Assembly: GCF_024166365.1 (NCBI RefSeq)
Contig: NC_064819.1
Coordinates: forward strand, 206,671,293-206,735,292
Length of the DNA stretch: 64,000 nucleotides
Direction: 5' to 3'
From: Elephas maximus indicus
Lineage: Eukaryota > Chordata > Mammalia > Proboscidea > Elephantidae
The position numbers and the translations under genes were made by a program. The number at the start of each line of letters is the position of its first letter. Position 1 is the first letter of the stretch. The notes under the pieces were generated by a model, which saw only the letters and a program-made list of their open reading frames with translations, searched no databases and had not been told where the DNA came from. This document shows positions 12,534 to 24,851 of this stretch, one piece after another.

Positions 12534-12715
12534 TAAACCAGTTGCCGTGGAGTTGATTCCAACTCATGGTGACTCCATGTATTGCATGGCGAAACTGTGC
12601 TCCGTAGGGTTTTCAAGGCTGTGAGCTTTCAGAAGCAGATTGCCTCTGCCTGGGTTTGAATCACCAAACTATTGGTTAGTAGCTGAACCTTAAATGTTTG
12701 TGCCATCCAGGGACT
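12534..12715 (-). mobile_element. AfroSINE (first of an array of three)
   Basis: Antisense copy: GTTGCCGTGGAGTTGATTCC to GCCATCCAGGGACTAA. Confidence 0.85.
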
Positions 12716-12888
12716 AACCTGTTGTTAACTAGTTGATTCTGACTTGTGGTGACCCCATGTGTTATACAGTAGAACTACTCTATAGGGTTTTCAAGGCTGT
12801 GATGTTTTGGAAGTAGATTGTCAGGCTTGTCTTCTGAGGTGCCTCTGGGTGGGTTCAAACTACGAACCTTTTGGCTAATAGTCAACTT
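12716..12888 (-). mobile_element. AfroSINE (second of the array)
   Basis: Antisense copy directly abutting the previous one; GTTGATTCTGACTTGTGGTG onwards, head missing. Confidence 0.82.
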
Positions 12889-13036
12889 CTTGTTGTTGGG
12901 TACAGTTGAGTCCATTTTCGACTCATAGTGGCCCCATGTGACAGAGTAGAACTGACCCATAGCTTAGTTTTCCAAGTTGTAATCTTTATGGAAGCAGATT
13001 GCCAGTTCTTTTCTCCCATGGAGCCACTGGGTGCTA
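12889..13036 (-). mobile_element. AfroSINE (third of the array), truncated
   Basis: Antisense partial copy, from GTACAGTTGAGTCC through CATGGAGCCACTGGGTG. Confidence 0.8.
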
Positions 13037-14964
13037 GGGGGTGTAAATTCCCATACACTTATGGCTCTAGAACCAAAAGCTGAGCAGCCTGAGGACAGAG
13101 AGCTGCAAGGGCTGGCTGCTAGGAGTGAAAGCACACTGAGGACCCTTGTGCACAAAAAGGATCCCATAGGATATAGGTGGAGCACAAACAGCAAGTTGCA
13201 AGAAATAAAACCCGTACAAACTAACTTAAGGAGAATATCCATTAAGATTGCATTTGGCTGCATCTAATAGAAACCGGACATAGCGCCTAACCAGAAAACC
13301 GTTCATGCTTCTGATATAACAAGAAGCTCAGAGGCTGGCAATCTGGGATTGGTGCAGCTGCTTCCTGATGTAATCAGTGAGCAGTGTTCCAACTCTTTTT
13401 GCTTCACTGTTGTTAGCCTCTGGTTTTCAACCACTTGCTCGCTGCTTCATGGTTGCAAGCAACCATGTCTGTATTTCTGTCAGGAAGAAGAGCAACAGGC
13501 AGAAGGCTGTATGTCTATTAGGAAAGCAAAAATATGTCCAGAAGTTATTTGGCCATCACTGTGTCACGTAATTACCTTTAGATTTGAGGAATTCTGGAAA
13601 CATAGCACATTGCTCCCCTGAAAAGAATAACATGTCTTGTAATATAGAAGAGATAATGGTCAATGAGTGGGCAGTGTCTGTTCAGAGGGGATTTATTGTA
13701 CAAATACAATAGACTTTCTTATGGGCTTCCAAGGGTAAGATACAAGTGCAGCTAGGATTCAGAGGCATATTGAGGGGCAATCTCTAAGTTCAAGCACACC
13801 TCCTCCTTGCTACGCCTCTGCTTAGATTTCCCAGGGATGGAATCAGAACTGGCCAATAGGGAATTGAGACAGGGCTGGATCATGGACGTGTGTCCTGTGC
13901 AGCTGCACAGAATTTGTGTTTTGTATGTTGAGTCTGATGGAACGTGCACATGAGCAGAGGAGATACACCAGGCAGCAGCACACACCTGGGGGCTCAGCCT
14001 GTGTGCACAGCAAGCAGCAGGTAGCATGCATGTCAAGCAGTTAGCCTGGCTGCACATGTCGAGGCTGGGACATGGAGCCAGATTGGTGATGGTGATGGCA
14101 GCAGCAGAAGTAAATGGTGGTAGCAGCAACCATAGCCCTGGGAGAGAGAAAGGGCTACTCTTGGGGCCATGACTTCCGGTGGGAGGCTGACTTGCTTGTC
14201 TATCCCTGAAGCCTAGCCTTCTGGCATCTGCCCAGAAATCAGCTCTTTGGCCTGAGCACTGGGACAAGAACTGCTGATGCTACACAAGAAAGCTGTGTCA
14301 GCAAATTATTACAAAATAAAAGTGTACACATGCATATTACAATAAAATCTATCAAGGAGTTACTAGAATTATTCACAGTTTAGAATAGATAGTTTTGAAA
14401 ACTGCTGCAACATTGCAAAGCCAATATTCACAGACATAGAAATAGAAATTAAATTTAAAGCTGTTGCATTTGATAGAAAACTAGTTTCATACGAAGCATT
14501 GGATAAACCATTAATGAAGAAGACAGTTTTAAACTTTGTATTTGCCTTGTAATCGAAGACACAGCCATAGAATGTATAAATAGGTGTTTGAATTATACAT
14601 AGATCATAAAGGCACGTTCAGTTTCTTGTACAACCTCCACAAATGACAGGAAATGTCAGAGGAAACATTAAAATGCTGTTATATACATTAACATTTAAAA
14701 TTAAATTGAGACTTACATGAAACTGATTTGTATGAAGAGTTAAATCTTTTTAGAAAAATTATTCCACAAGAATCAATTCTAGATTACTAAAATTTGTACC
14801 TTGAAATAATTTATCAGAATTTTTCCCAATGTTGTCACAGTTTATAAAATATTCTTAATAGCTCCAGTAATAGTTTTATCAGCAGAAAAATCCTTCTTAA
14901 AATAAAAAATTATCAAAAATTATTTGTGTTCTTGCATTTTCCGAGAGCAAATGATGTTTTCTAT
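13037..14964. other. intergenic, nothing recognised
   Basis: Moderate GC up to 14.27 kb, then AT-rich. The 171-codon minus frame at 13752-14267 is discussed among rejected items. Confidence 0.45.
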
Positions 14965-15407
14965 TATGTTGTTGTTTTCATGTGCTGTTGAGTTTGTTCC
15001 AACTCATAGCAACCCTATGTACAACAGAACGAAACACCGCCTGGTCTTATGCCATCCTCACAATCGTTGCTATGCTTGAGCCCATTGTTGCAGCTCCTAT
15101 GTCAATCCATCTCTTTGAGGGTCTTCCTGTTTTTTGCTGCCCCTCTACTTTACCAAGCATGATGTCCTTCTCTAGGGACTGGGCCCTCCTGAAAACCTGT
15201 CCAAAGTATTTGAGACAAAGTCTTGCCATCTTTGCTTCTAAGGAGCATTCTGGCCGTACTTTTTCCAAGACAGAGTTGTTCGTTTTTCTGGCAGTCCATG
15301 TATACTTAATATTCTTCTCCAACACTCCAATTAAAATGGGTCAATTCTTCTTTGGTCTTCCTTATTCATTGTCCAGCTTTCACATGCATACGAGAAACTG
15401 AAAACAC
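14965..15407 (-). mobile_element. RTE/BovB-like LINE, 3' end only
   Basis: Antisense, 5'-truncated copy beginning with the reverse of the 3' tail (GTTGTTGTTTTCATGTGCTG). It covers the C-terminal part; the minus strand reads KVRPECSLEAKMARL and DIMLGKVEGQ as in other copies. Confidence 0.88.
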
Positions 15408-15618
15408 CTAAGGAGTCCTGGTGGTGCAGTGGTTAAATACTTGGCTGCTAAAGAAAGGTTGGAGGTTTCAACCCACCAGCCACTCCTTGGGAGAAAGATG
15501 TGGCAGTCTGCTTCCATAAAGATTTACAGCCTAGGAAACACTATGGGGCAGTTCTACTCTGTCCTATAGGGTTGCTATGAGTCAGAATTGACTTGATGGC
15601 AATGGACTTGGGTTTTTT
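15408..15618 (+). mobile_element. AfroSINE (long subtype)
   Basis: Sense copy AAGGAGTCCTGGTGGTGCAG to GGCAATGGACTTGGG plus a T run. About 70 bases of its right flank recur after the SINE at 16907-17115. Confidence 0.9.
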
Positions 15619-15767
15619 TTGGTGAAGACAGAGTTTCAGGTACCAGTCTCTCCAGGGCCATCAGTGGATTGCAGCTGACTTTCTAAAATGTTGACTATGT
15701 GGTTTGCCAGCCTACGGCAAACTAGAACCAACAATTTATTAGGGTAGCAGAGTGCTGCTTATATGTT

Positions 15768-16126
15768 GTTCTTAATTGCCATTGAACCAATTCTAAGTCA
15801 TGGCGACCCTACGTACAACAGAAGGAAACACTGCCTAGTTTGGCGCCATCTTCATGATTGTTGGTATTGTTAGTGCCTTCTAACTGAGAGAGATCTTCTT
15901 CCAGCATTACACTGGGCAATATTCTGTTGTGATTCATAGGGTTTTCACTGGCTAATTTTTAGAGGCAGATCACCAGACCTTTCTTCTTAGTCTGTCTTAG
16001 TTTGGAAGCTCTACTGAAACCAGTCCGCCATGGATAACCCTACTGGTATTGGAAACAACGGTGGAATGGCTTCTAGCATCATAGCAACATGCAAGCCACC
16101 ATGGAACAACAAACTAACAGATGGGT
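15768..16126 (-). mobile_element. non-autonomous RTE derivative (5' UTR joined to 3' end)
   Basis: On the minus strand it starts with the RTE 5' UTR (GTGGCTTGCATGTTGCTATG near 16100) and, after about 250 bases, jumps to the RTE 3' end (CCATGACTTAGAATTGG, 15865-15768). The whole endonuclease-RT region is missing. This is the architecture of an internally deleted, SINE-like partner of the LINE. Confidence 0.75.
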
Positions 16127-16506
16127 AGTGGGCTATCTATAGAGAGATTGGCTATTGACATCGGGGACTATAGAGTGATTATTGATATGAGAGAGGAAAC
16201 TGAAGAGAAACTGCAAAATCACAGCAGTCTGGGGACATTCAAAGCATGCATGTACCCCTTCACCATCCCTGCATATATTTAGTAAGCATGGACTGAATGC
16301 CTGCCCTGACCTATCACTGTGCTACGTGCCCAGGATACAGAGCTTAAAAGCTCAGCGCCTGTCCTCCAGGGTGTATAGTCTAGCATAAAAATTGACAAAT
16401 AAAAATGGAGTTACAATACAGCATGGAGAATGGTTAAGTGTTGGATAAAACTGGAGCCAGACAGAGAAGCTAGAATGCATTTAAAATACTCCAAGTTAGA
16501 TGGTAA

Positions 16507-16724
16507 AAAACAAAGCAAAACAAAGAGCAGTTGCCATCGAGTAGATTCTGACTCATGGCGACACCATGCGTGTCAGAGTAGAACTGTGCTCCAATGGATT
16601 TTCGATGGCTGACTTTTCGGAGTAGATCACCAGGCTTTTCTTCCAAGGCACCTTTGGGTGGACTGGAACCTCCAATATTTTGGTTAGCAGCCTAGCTCAT
16701 TAACCATTTGCACCCAAGGACTCT
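16507..16724 (-). mobile_element. AfroSINE (long subtype)
   Basis: Antisense copy with an A-rich (AAACAAAG) end at 16507-16528, then the core GCCATCGAGTAGATTCTGAC and head CCCAAGGACTC. Confidence 0.88.
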
Positions 16725-16906
16725 GAAGTGAGAATATATGAAGCCTAAACTAAGGCAGTGGCTATGGAAGTGGAGAAATGTGTAGGATTTGAAAGACCCA
16801 GGAGGAAGAATTTTCAGCTCAGGATGACTGATGGGATACGAGGGGTGGGGGAGTGGGAAGAGTCAAGGGGGTCTCTCAGATTTCCAGTTGGTGTGAAGAA
16901 AGGAAG

Positions 16907-17115
16907 AAGTCATGATGGTATAGTGGGTAAGTGCTTAGCTGCTAACCGAAAGGTCAGTGGATCACACCCACCGGCGGCTCCATAGGAGAAAGGTGTCGCA
17001 GTCTTCTTTCATAAAGATTAAAGCCTGGGAAACCCTATGGGGCAGTTCTACTCTGTCCTGTAGTGTTGCTATAAGTCAGAATTGACTCAATGGCAATGGG
17101 CTTGGGTTTTTTTTT
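16907..17115 (+). mobile_element. AfroSINE (long subtype)
   Basis: Sense copy, GTCATGATGGTATAGTGGG to GGCAATGGGCTTGGG and a T run. It shares right-flank sequence with the copy at 15408. Confidence 0.88.
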
Positions 17116-17877
17116 TGGTGAAGAAAGAGTTTTAGGCACCAGTCTTTCCAGGGACATCACTAGATTTCAGCTGACATTCTAAATGGCCACCCAGAATCAC
17201 TAACAAAAGGTCAGGGAAGTATGAAACCCATTTAGTAATGATCTTCTCTGCTGGGGAATAAAACTTCATTCTAAATGAATGGCATTGTAGAGGTTTTGTA
17301 AGTTCCTTGAGGGCAGGGAACACACCATTTATCCTGTGTCCCTAGTGCCCAAATATGGTAGATGCTTGATAATAATTTTATTTGATTTATAGAAATGAAT
17401 TAAAATCAGCTTGACCTTTTTTAGTCATCTCCCTTTAGGAGTAAGATAAGACTGAGGAAATTTATAGATGTCTTTTGTCCTTGGGCAGAAAGTGCCTGGC
17501 TCCAGACACATTTCTTTTGCAAACAGATTTTTTTCTTTAGGGAATTGAAAAGTCCGTGATGTCTTTTTGGATCATATCTTCTTAAGACTCTAACAAACAA
17601 CCCTTCTATCTCCTCAGGTTTCCAGCACCTTTTACAGTCACCGACACTAATCAGCTCCCTGATGCATGGTGAGGTGTGGGTGGGTGTGGGGGGAGCTGGC
17701 CAGCAGCACCCCAGGGCTCCTGGTAGTGGCCCTGTGTCCACAGCCACTCTGCATGCTTAGAGGCTCAGAGAAGGGTTAGCAATAGAGACCTATCATTCCC
17801 TAAATAAAACAAGCCCTCATCTGGCCTAACCTTAGAGGGAAAAATGTTCCCTGAAAACTTCCTGACCCCTAGAAGCA

Positions 17878-18660
17878 AGGCCAGATTAAGACATACGAGG
17901 GCACTAAGCATTGATAATCAGGGGTGCCCCCTCTTCTGCTTACTCACGCATTCAAGTGGAATCTGTGAGTTACACACACACACACAGGTGTATGTGTGTC
18001 TTAGCTATTCATGATGTAACTTCTTTTTAAATTCGACTACCATATTAGCGATTGAATGCAATGAGATGAACTGTGTTACAATATTCTTAGTAGATGTGGA
18101 CTACTAAGATTTTTTACCACATGTTCTACAGAAAGAATATTCCACATATTCTACAACAAAGAAAATGAGTCAGTGAACTTAGTTGTTTCAACAATCAATG
18201 TAAAATTCTGTTGGTCTCCCACAATGAAAAATTGACTTTCACCAATATTGCTTTAAACAGCTCATACTTTAATTTTGATGCTTGTTTTGTAATAAATGCT
18301 ATAATTATAAATGAACAAAAAAGATGTCATAAAAGAAAATTTAATGATCAGAAAACAAATATTACAACAAATTACTATACATTATCTTTACATAAATCTT
18401 CCACCTCTAATACGTCATAATAAAAAAATTTCTTTCTTTGCTTTTACAAATTCTTCAATGATTTCACCACAATTAAGCTGCTGAACAATACCAACTTCCA
18501 TACCTAATAAGGATAATGAATCGAGTCTTTCTAGAAACATTGTCGTGAGCTGAGGTTTTTGAGTCTCTTTAGGGATGAAAATGAGCATTTTTGTTGTGCA
18601 GTTTGTAATCACTGCATGCATAAAGCAATTTCAAGACGGGGAAATATGTATTGTATTTTA
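17878..18660 (-). mobile_element. hAT DNA transposon relic (Tip100/Zaphod-like)
   Basis: The minus frame at 18621-18415 ends FLERLDSLSLLGMEVGIVQ, QLNCGEIIEEFVKAKK, which fits the extreme C-terminus of hAT transposases (dimerisation region, then a D/E-V-I-E-E-F-A-x-x-K-A-R-K type end). The outer end near 17880-17940 (GGCCAGATTAAGACATACG, GCACTAAGCATTGATAATC) resembles Tip100/Zaphod-type termini. Only this piece of the transposase is readable, so it is an inactive remnant. The 5' boundary is uncertain. Confidence 0.6.
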
Positions 18661-18811
18661 TCTTCCATTATGGAATCATACATGCCCACATGAGTAAAAT
18701 TTGTCTTTCCTGAATCTATAAACTTAGTTTTCAGGTAAGAATGAAATTGTCACACTTCTCTGTAAAGGTTTGTATTTAAGTCATTGGGTTAAGCTTACAC
18801 TAATTTCTTGG

Positions 18812-21800
18812 ACCCCCTACGCGTCTGTCAGTTTGTTGTACTGCAGAAGCTTGCATGTTGATGTGATGCTGGAAGCTATGCTGCTGGTACTCAAGTACCT
18901 GCAGGGTCACCCATGATGGACGAGTTTCAGCTAAGCTTCCAGACTAAGACAGACTAGGAAGAAGGACCCCACAATCTACTCCTGAAAAGAATTATCCAGT
19001 GAAAAACCTTATGAATAGCAGCAGAACGTTGTCTGGTATAGTGCCGGAAGATGAGCCCCTCAGGTTGGAAGGCACTCAAAATACAACAGGGGGAGAGCTG
19101 CCTCCTCAAAGTAAAGTCAACCTTAAATGATGTGGATAGAATCAAGCTTTTGGGACCTTCATTTGCTGAGGATGTGGCACAACTCAAAACGAAAAGAAGC
19201 AGCCGCAAACATCCATTAATAATTGGAACATGGAGTACACAAAGAATGAATCTAGGAAAATTGGAAATCATCAAAAATGAAATGGAACTCATAAACATTG
19301 ATATTCTAGGCATTAGTGAGCTGTAATGGACTGGTATTGGGCATTTTGAATCAGACAATCATATGGTCTACTAGGCCGGGAATGACAACATGAAGAGGAA
19401 TAGCGCTGCATTCATCATCAAAAAGAACATTTCAAGATCTATCCTGAAGTATAGCACTGTCAGTGATAGGATACTATCCATATGCCTACAAGGAAGACCA
19501 GTTAATACAACTATTATTCAAGTTTACGAGCCAATCACTGAGGCCAAAGATGAAGAAATCGAAGATTTTTACCAACTTTTGCAGTCTGAAATTGATCAAA
19601 CATGCAATCAGGATGCATTGATAATTACCAGTGATTGGAATGTGAAAGTTGGAAACAAAGATCAATAGTTGGAAAATATGACCTTGGGGATAGAAATGAT
19701 GTGGAGATAGCACGATAGCATTTTGTGAGACCAACAAGTTCTTCATTGCAAATACCTTTTTTCACCAACATAAACAGGGACTACACACATAAAAAAACAC
19801 ACATGGACCTAGCTAAATGGAATACACATGAATCAATCAACTACCTCTGTAGAAAGAGATGATGGAAAAGCTCAAGATCATCAGTCAAAACAAGGCCAGG
19901 GGCTGACTGTGGAACAGACCATCTATTGCTCATATGCAAGCTCAACTTAAAACTTAAGAAAATTAGAACAAGTCCACAAGAGCCAAAGTATGACCTTGAG
20001 CATTTCCCACATGAATTTAGAGACCATCTCAAGAATAGATTTGACCCATTGGACACTAATGACCAAACACCAGACGAGTTGTGGAATGACAACAAAGACT
20101 TCATACATGATAAAGCAAGAGGTCATTGAAAAGACAGGAAAGAAAGAAAAAAACAAAATGGTTGTTAGAAGAGACTCTGAAACTTGCTCTTGCAATGTTG
20201 AGTAGCTAAAGCAAAAAGAAGAATTGGTGGTGGCTTGAGAAGACAAAGTATATTATAATGACATGTACAAAGACCTAGAGGCAGAAAACCAAAAGGGAAG
20301 AACATGCTTGCCATTTCTTAATCTGAAAGAACTGAAGAAAAAATTCAAGCCTTGAGTTGCAATATTAAGGATTCTACAGGGAAAACATTAAACGACGCAG
20401 GAAACATTAAAAGAAGATGAAAGGAATACACAGAGTCACTACATCAAAAAGAATTGGTCGACGTTCAACCATTTCAAGAGGTAGCATATGATCAGGAACT
20501 GATGATACTGAAGGAAGAAGTCCAAGCTGTACTGAAGACATTGGCAAAAAACAAGGTTCCAGTAACTGATGGAATACCAATTGAGATGTTTCAACAAAAG
20601 GATGCAGCACTGAAGTGCTCAGTTGTCTATGCCAAGAAATTCGGAAGACAGCTACCGGGCTAACTGACTGGAAGAGATCCATATTTATGCCTATTCCCAA
20701 GAAATGTGATCTAACCGAAAGCGGAAATTATCCAACAATATCATACGCAAGTAAAATTTTGCTGAATATCATTCAAAAGTGGCTGCAGCAGTATATTGAA
20801 AGGGAACTGGCAGAAATTCAAGCCGGATTCAGAAGAGGACGCGGACCCAGGGATATCATTGCTGATGTCAAATGGATCCTGGCTGAAAGCAGAGAATACC
20901 AGAAAGATGTTTACCTACGTTTTACTGGCTATGCAAAGGGATTTGACTGTGTGACACTGGGAAGAATGGGAATTCCGGAACACTTAATTGTGCTTGTGAG
21001 GAACCTGTACATAGATCTAGAGGCAGTTGTTCAAACAGAACAAGCGGATGCTGCATGGTTTCAAGTCAGGAAAGGTGTGCTTCAGAGTTATATCCTTTAA
21101 CCATACCTATTCAATCTGAATGCTAAACAAATAACCTGAGAAGCTGGACTATGTGAAGAAGAATGGGGCATCAGGATTGAAAGAAGACTCATTATAACCT
21201 GTGTTATGCAGATGACACAACCTTGCATGCTGAAAGTGAAGAGGACTTGAAGCACTTACTGATGAAGATCAAAGACCACAGCCTTCAGTATGGATTACAC
21301 CTCAATATGAAGGAAACAAAAATCCTCACAACTGGACCAATGAACAACATCATGATAAATGGAGAAAAGACTGAAGTTGTGAAGGATTTCATTTTACTTG
21401 GATCTACAATTCGCACACATGGAAGCAGCAGTCGAGAAATCAAAAGACGCATTGCGTTGAGCAAATCTGCTATAAAAGACCTCTTTAAAGTGTTATAAAG
21501 AAGCAAAGATGTCACCTTGAAGACTAAGATGTGTCTGACCCAAGCCATGGTATTTTCAATAGCCTCATATGCATCTGAAAGCTAGATGATGAATAAGGAA
21601 GACTGAAGAATTGACACCTTTGAATTGTGGTATTGGTGAAGAATATTGGATATACCATGAACTGGCAAAAGAACGAACAAATCTGTCTTGGAAGAAGTAC
21701 AGCCAGAATGATAATTAGGAGCAAGGATGCTGAGACTACATCTCACATATTTTGGACATGTTGTCAGGAAGTATCAGACCCTGGAGAAGGACATCACGCG

Positions 21801-21990
21801 TGGTAAAGTAGAGGACTAGCGAAAAAGCAGAAGACCCTCAGTGAGGTAGATTGACACAGTGGCTGCAACAATGGGCTCAAGCATAACAACGATTGTGAGG
21901 ATGGCACAGGACCAGGCAGTGTTTCATTTTGTTGTACATAGGGCCGCTGTGAGTCAGAACTGACTCGGCTGCACCTACCAACAACAACAA
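18812..21990 (+). mobile_element. RTE/BovB-like LINE, near full length
   Basis: Plus copy with 5' UTR (CGTCTGTCAGTTTGTTGTAC), a start-like segment at 19051 and endonuclease at 19200-19670. The endonuclease reads NEMELINIDILGISEL, then EIDQTCNQDALIITSDWN. A linker follows at 19930-20450, then RT at 20454-21500 (RSIFMPIPKKCDLTESGNYP, EIQAGFRRGRG, YADDT near 21205). The C-terminal part runs to the 3' tail CACCTACCAACAACAACAA. Frames are broken in at least six places, so it is inactive, but all domains are present in order. Confidence 0.93.
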
Positions 21991-23058
21991 TTTCTTGGAT
22001 GTCTTCTTCATCAGGTATATCCCTGCCCTTTGTTGCTTTCTAGGAAGGTGAATTTAGAAACATACCCATTGTTGCAAAACAGAAACATGTTTTGCCTGAT
22101 GAATAAAATATTGAATTTTGAATCTTCATAACGTGCCTAAGACCTCGTTTATTAGCATATATAGAATAATCAAGAATTGCGTGCTGTGCAACAGAAAATA
22201 AAAAATGAAACTCCTTTGATACATAAATTAAACTTCTCATGTGAGATAAATATTAGTATCTCCAGTATTTTTTTTGGCATTTGCTATGTTAGTATTTTAT
22301 TAAATTATTACCCATGTTAGTATTATATTAAATGTATGCTAGATTGTATCTGTGAGTATTCCAAACATATTTTAAAGTCATAAATATTATTGTTTACAAA
22401 ACTTAGGACACAAAACTTTATATGTAAACGCTATACATTTAAAAATACCTTGATTGAATTCATTGCAATGGTGGATTTATTTGGCTCCCATTGCTATTGC
22501 ACAACATCAGGGACTGGAGTTCCCATTGGTTGTTTACGAAGACATGCGCAAGAGCATACCCTTGTGTTTGTATCATGGCGAAGAACATTGCTGGCCCTCC
22601 TGGCTGGAGTTACTGGATCAGCAGACTTGGGTGTACCAGATGGTTCTCTCAAAATGGCTCAGAGACTTGTTATCAGTATAATCCATCCTTGCCCGGTATC
22701 TGCTCATGTTGGATCCAGTTGCACATTGGGTGAATGTAGCAAGAGTTAGACTCAACAGCCCACCCCACCTCTTGTTTATTAGAAAGAAATGGTATATCCC
22801 AAGAGATATGCCTAGATAAGGAGTTTCAATTACATAGGAGGGGACCATAGGAGACAGATGTCAGTGAAGGTGTTGAAATGGTAAGGGTCTCATAGCTTAA
22901 ACAATCTTGCATGTGGGTGCCCTCGTGACCCCAAGTGTACTTCATTTCCAGCTGGCACATTTTCACTCACTGGAGCTAGTTTCAATTTCTTTTAGTGCCC
23001 TGCCAGTTCCCTTCCACTGTGGCACTCAATTTTCCTTGTGTCCTAACTGCTTGGCATC
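21991..23058. other. intergenic, nothing recognised
   Basis: AT-rich to 22.45 kb, then mixed composition. Overlapping frames of about 75-120 codons at 22390-22850 have no recognisable domain. Confidence 0.45.
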
Positions 23059-23589
23059 TGTGATGGTTAAGGTTGTATGTCAACTTGGCTGGGCAGTGAT
23101 TCTCAGTGGTTTGGCAGTCATATGCTGTTGTGATCATTTTCATGATGAGATTTGATATAATGTGATCACCTTCATGATGGGATCTGCTGTGAGTAGCCAA
23201 TCAGTTGAAAGGGAGTTTCCTTGGGCTTGTGGCCTGCATCAAATGTAAGTGGACATTTCGGCAAAGCTTGCGGGCTTTTGTTCGCTCTGGGTCCTGCGGC
23301 TAGCTCTTGTTTGTCTGACTTCTGGTTTTTTGGGACTTGAGTTAGCAGCTTACCTGCCATCTTGCCTCCCAATCTTGGGATTCCTCCAGTCTTTGTAGCC
23401 TGTGAGCCAATCCTGGGTTTGCCAGCCCCTGAGGCTACGTGAATTGGGAGAAGCCTCTATTCTGACCCATGGACGTGGAACTTTCCAGCCTCTACAACTA
23501 TGTGAGTCATTTCCTTGCTATAAATCTCCATCTCTATATATTTATAGACTTTACTGGTTTTGCTTCTCTAGAGAAGCCAGCCTAAGACA
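23059..23589 (+). mobile_element. solo LTR, ERVL (MLT2-like)
   Basis: Starts TGTGATGGTTAAGG and ends CAGCCTAAGACA. It is bounded by a perfect 5-bp duplication GCATC (23054-23058 and 23590-23594), as expected for ERVL integrases. No internal viral sequence remains. Confidence 0.85.
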
Positions 23590-24104
23590 GCATCTATGGG
23601 TCTTTGCTTTGGACAATTGGTGCCCTGTTTTTTTGACGTCATAAGATTGTGGTTACCTTGATTATTGGGTAATCTGTCCCTGCCTAGAAGGTTCTTCAGG
23701 AGCATACACTTGAAAAAGAACCTTATCTCAGAGGCAATTTGTAAACAACTAAAAGGTCAAGATGCACTTAAAGAAAAGCTCAGAATTAGTCCAGGGTTGG
23801 ATGAAGGGAAAAGTCGAGCTGCATTATGAAGCTTTTCTGAAAAGAACAATTTTCTCTCTGACAGTGACTGCAGCCATGCTATTTTTTTTCATTTGAATGT
23901 TTAATTTTGAAAGCTAAGCCTAAAAAGTAGAAGCACCTTATCTTTTATTAAATATTCGTGAATCATGGTTGGTACATCTGAAAAAAATCAGCTGTAAAAT
24001 CTTGGTTGGCTTTGAAGTAGGAACAAAAAGAAAATATGAAAGAATTAAATTGCACAAGGAAAACCAACTTCCAAAATAACTTCCAAGAATGTTCACTCTT
24101 GCAT

Positions 24105-24306
24105 GATGTTGTTCTGTGCCATCCAGATGATTCTAACACACAGTGACCCTGTAGGACAGAGTAGAGCTACCCCATAGGGTTTCCTAGGCTGTGATCTTTA
24201 TGGGAGCAGATTGCCGGGCCTTTTCTTCCATGGAATGGCTGGTAGGTTCAAACACTGACCTTTGGGTTAGCAGCCGAGTGCATAACCATTGCGCCACCAG
24301 GGCTCC
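24105..24306 (-). mobile_element. AfroSINE
   Basis: Antisense copy: GATGTTGTTCTGTGCCATCC to GCGCCACCAGGGCTCCTC. Confidence 0.9.
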
Positions 24307-24515
24307 TCACATTCTTGCGTAAAGAACCTAATTTACTATATCCTTTTATTGCCAAATAAGTTTGTGAGTTGGAATAGCAGATTGTGTCATCATTACAAAA
24401 TCTCTGATTGGATGAGCAGCATGCTGCCAGGGTAGGGGTGTGTGAACTGAAGTTGAGGTGGGCAGAGGGGATTCTTAGTCAAAGGTTTTATCTCTTGGCT
24501 GGCAGAGCCATATCT

Positions 24516-24537
24516 TTTATTATTATTATTATTATTT
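24516..24537 (+). repeat. (TTA)n microsatellite
   Basis: About seven TTA units. Confidence 0.85.
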
Positions 24538-24649
24538 GAATCCTCTTGAAATGACCGTGATTTTCTGCAAACCTAAATGTTCAGTAAATGCCGTTGGCTG
24601 GTTGCCTAGAGACCTGACCCTGAGGTGAGCTGTTCCCAGTTTAGATACA

Positions 24650-24851
24650 CAAATAGCTATCTGCTGTCAAGTCAGTTCCAACTCATGGCAACCCCATGTG
24701 TGTCAGAGTAGAACTGTTTTCCATAGGCTTTTCGATGGCTGATTTGTCAGAACTGATAACCAGGCCTTTCTTCCGAGGCACCTCTGGGGGGATTAGAACC
24801 TCCAACCTTTCTGTCAGCAGCCAAGCTCATTAACTGTGTATATCACCCCGG
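24650..24851 (-). mobile_element. AfroSINE (long subtype)
   Basis: Antisense copy, GTCAAGTCAGTTCCAACTC to ATCACCCCGGGTCTC, directly abutting the L1 3' end. Confidence 0.87.

Noticed and set aside
13752-14267. 171-codon minus-strand frame
   Set aside because: Ser/Pro/Cys/Ala-rich, low-complexity composition, no domain, no start context or splice pattern; looks like a chance frame in GC-moderate DNA.
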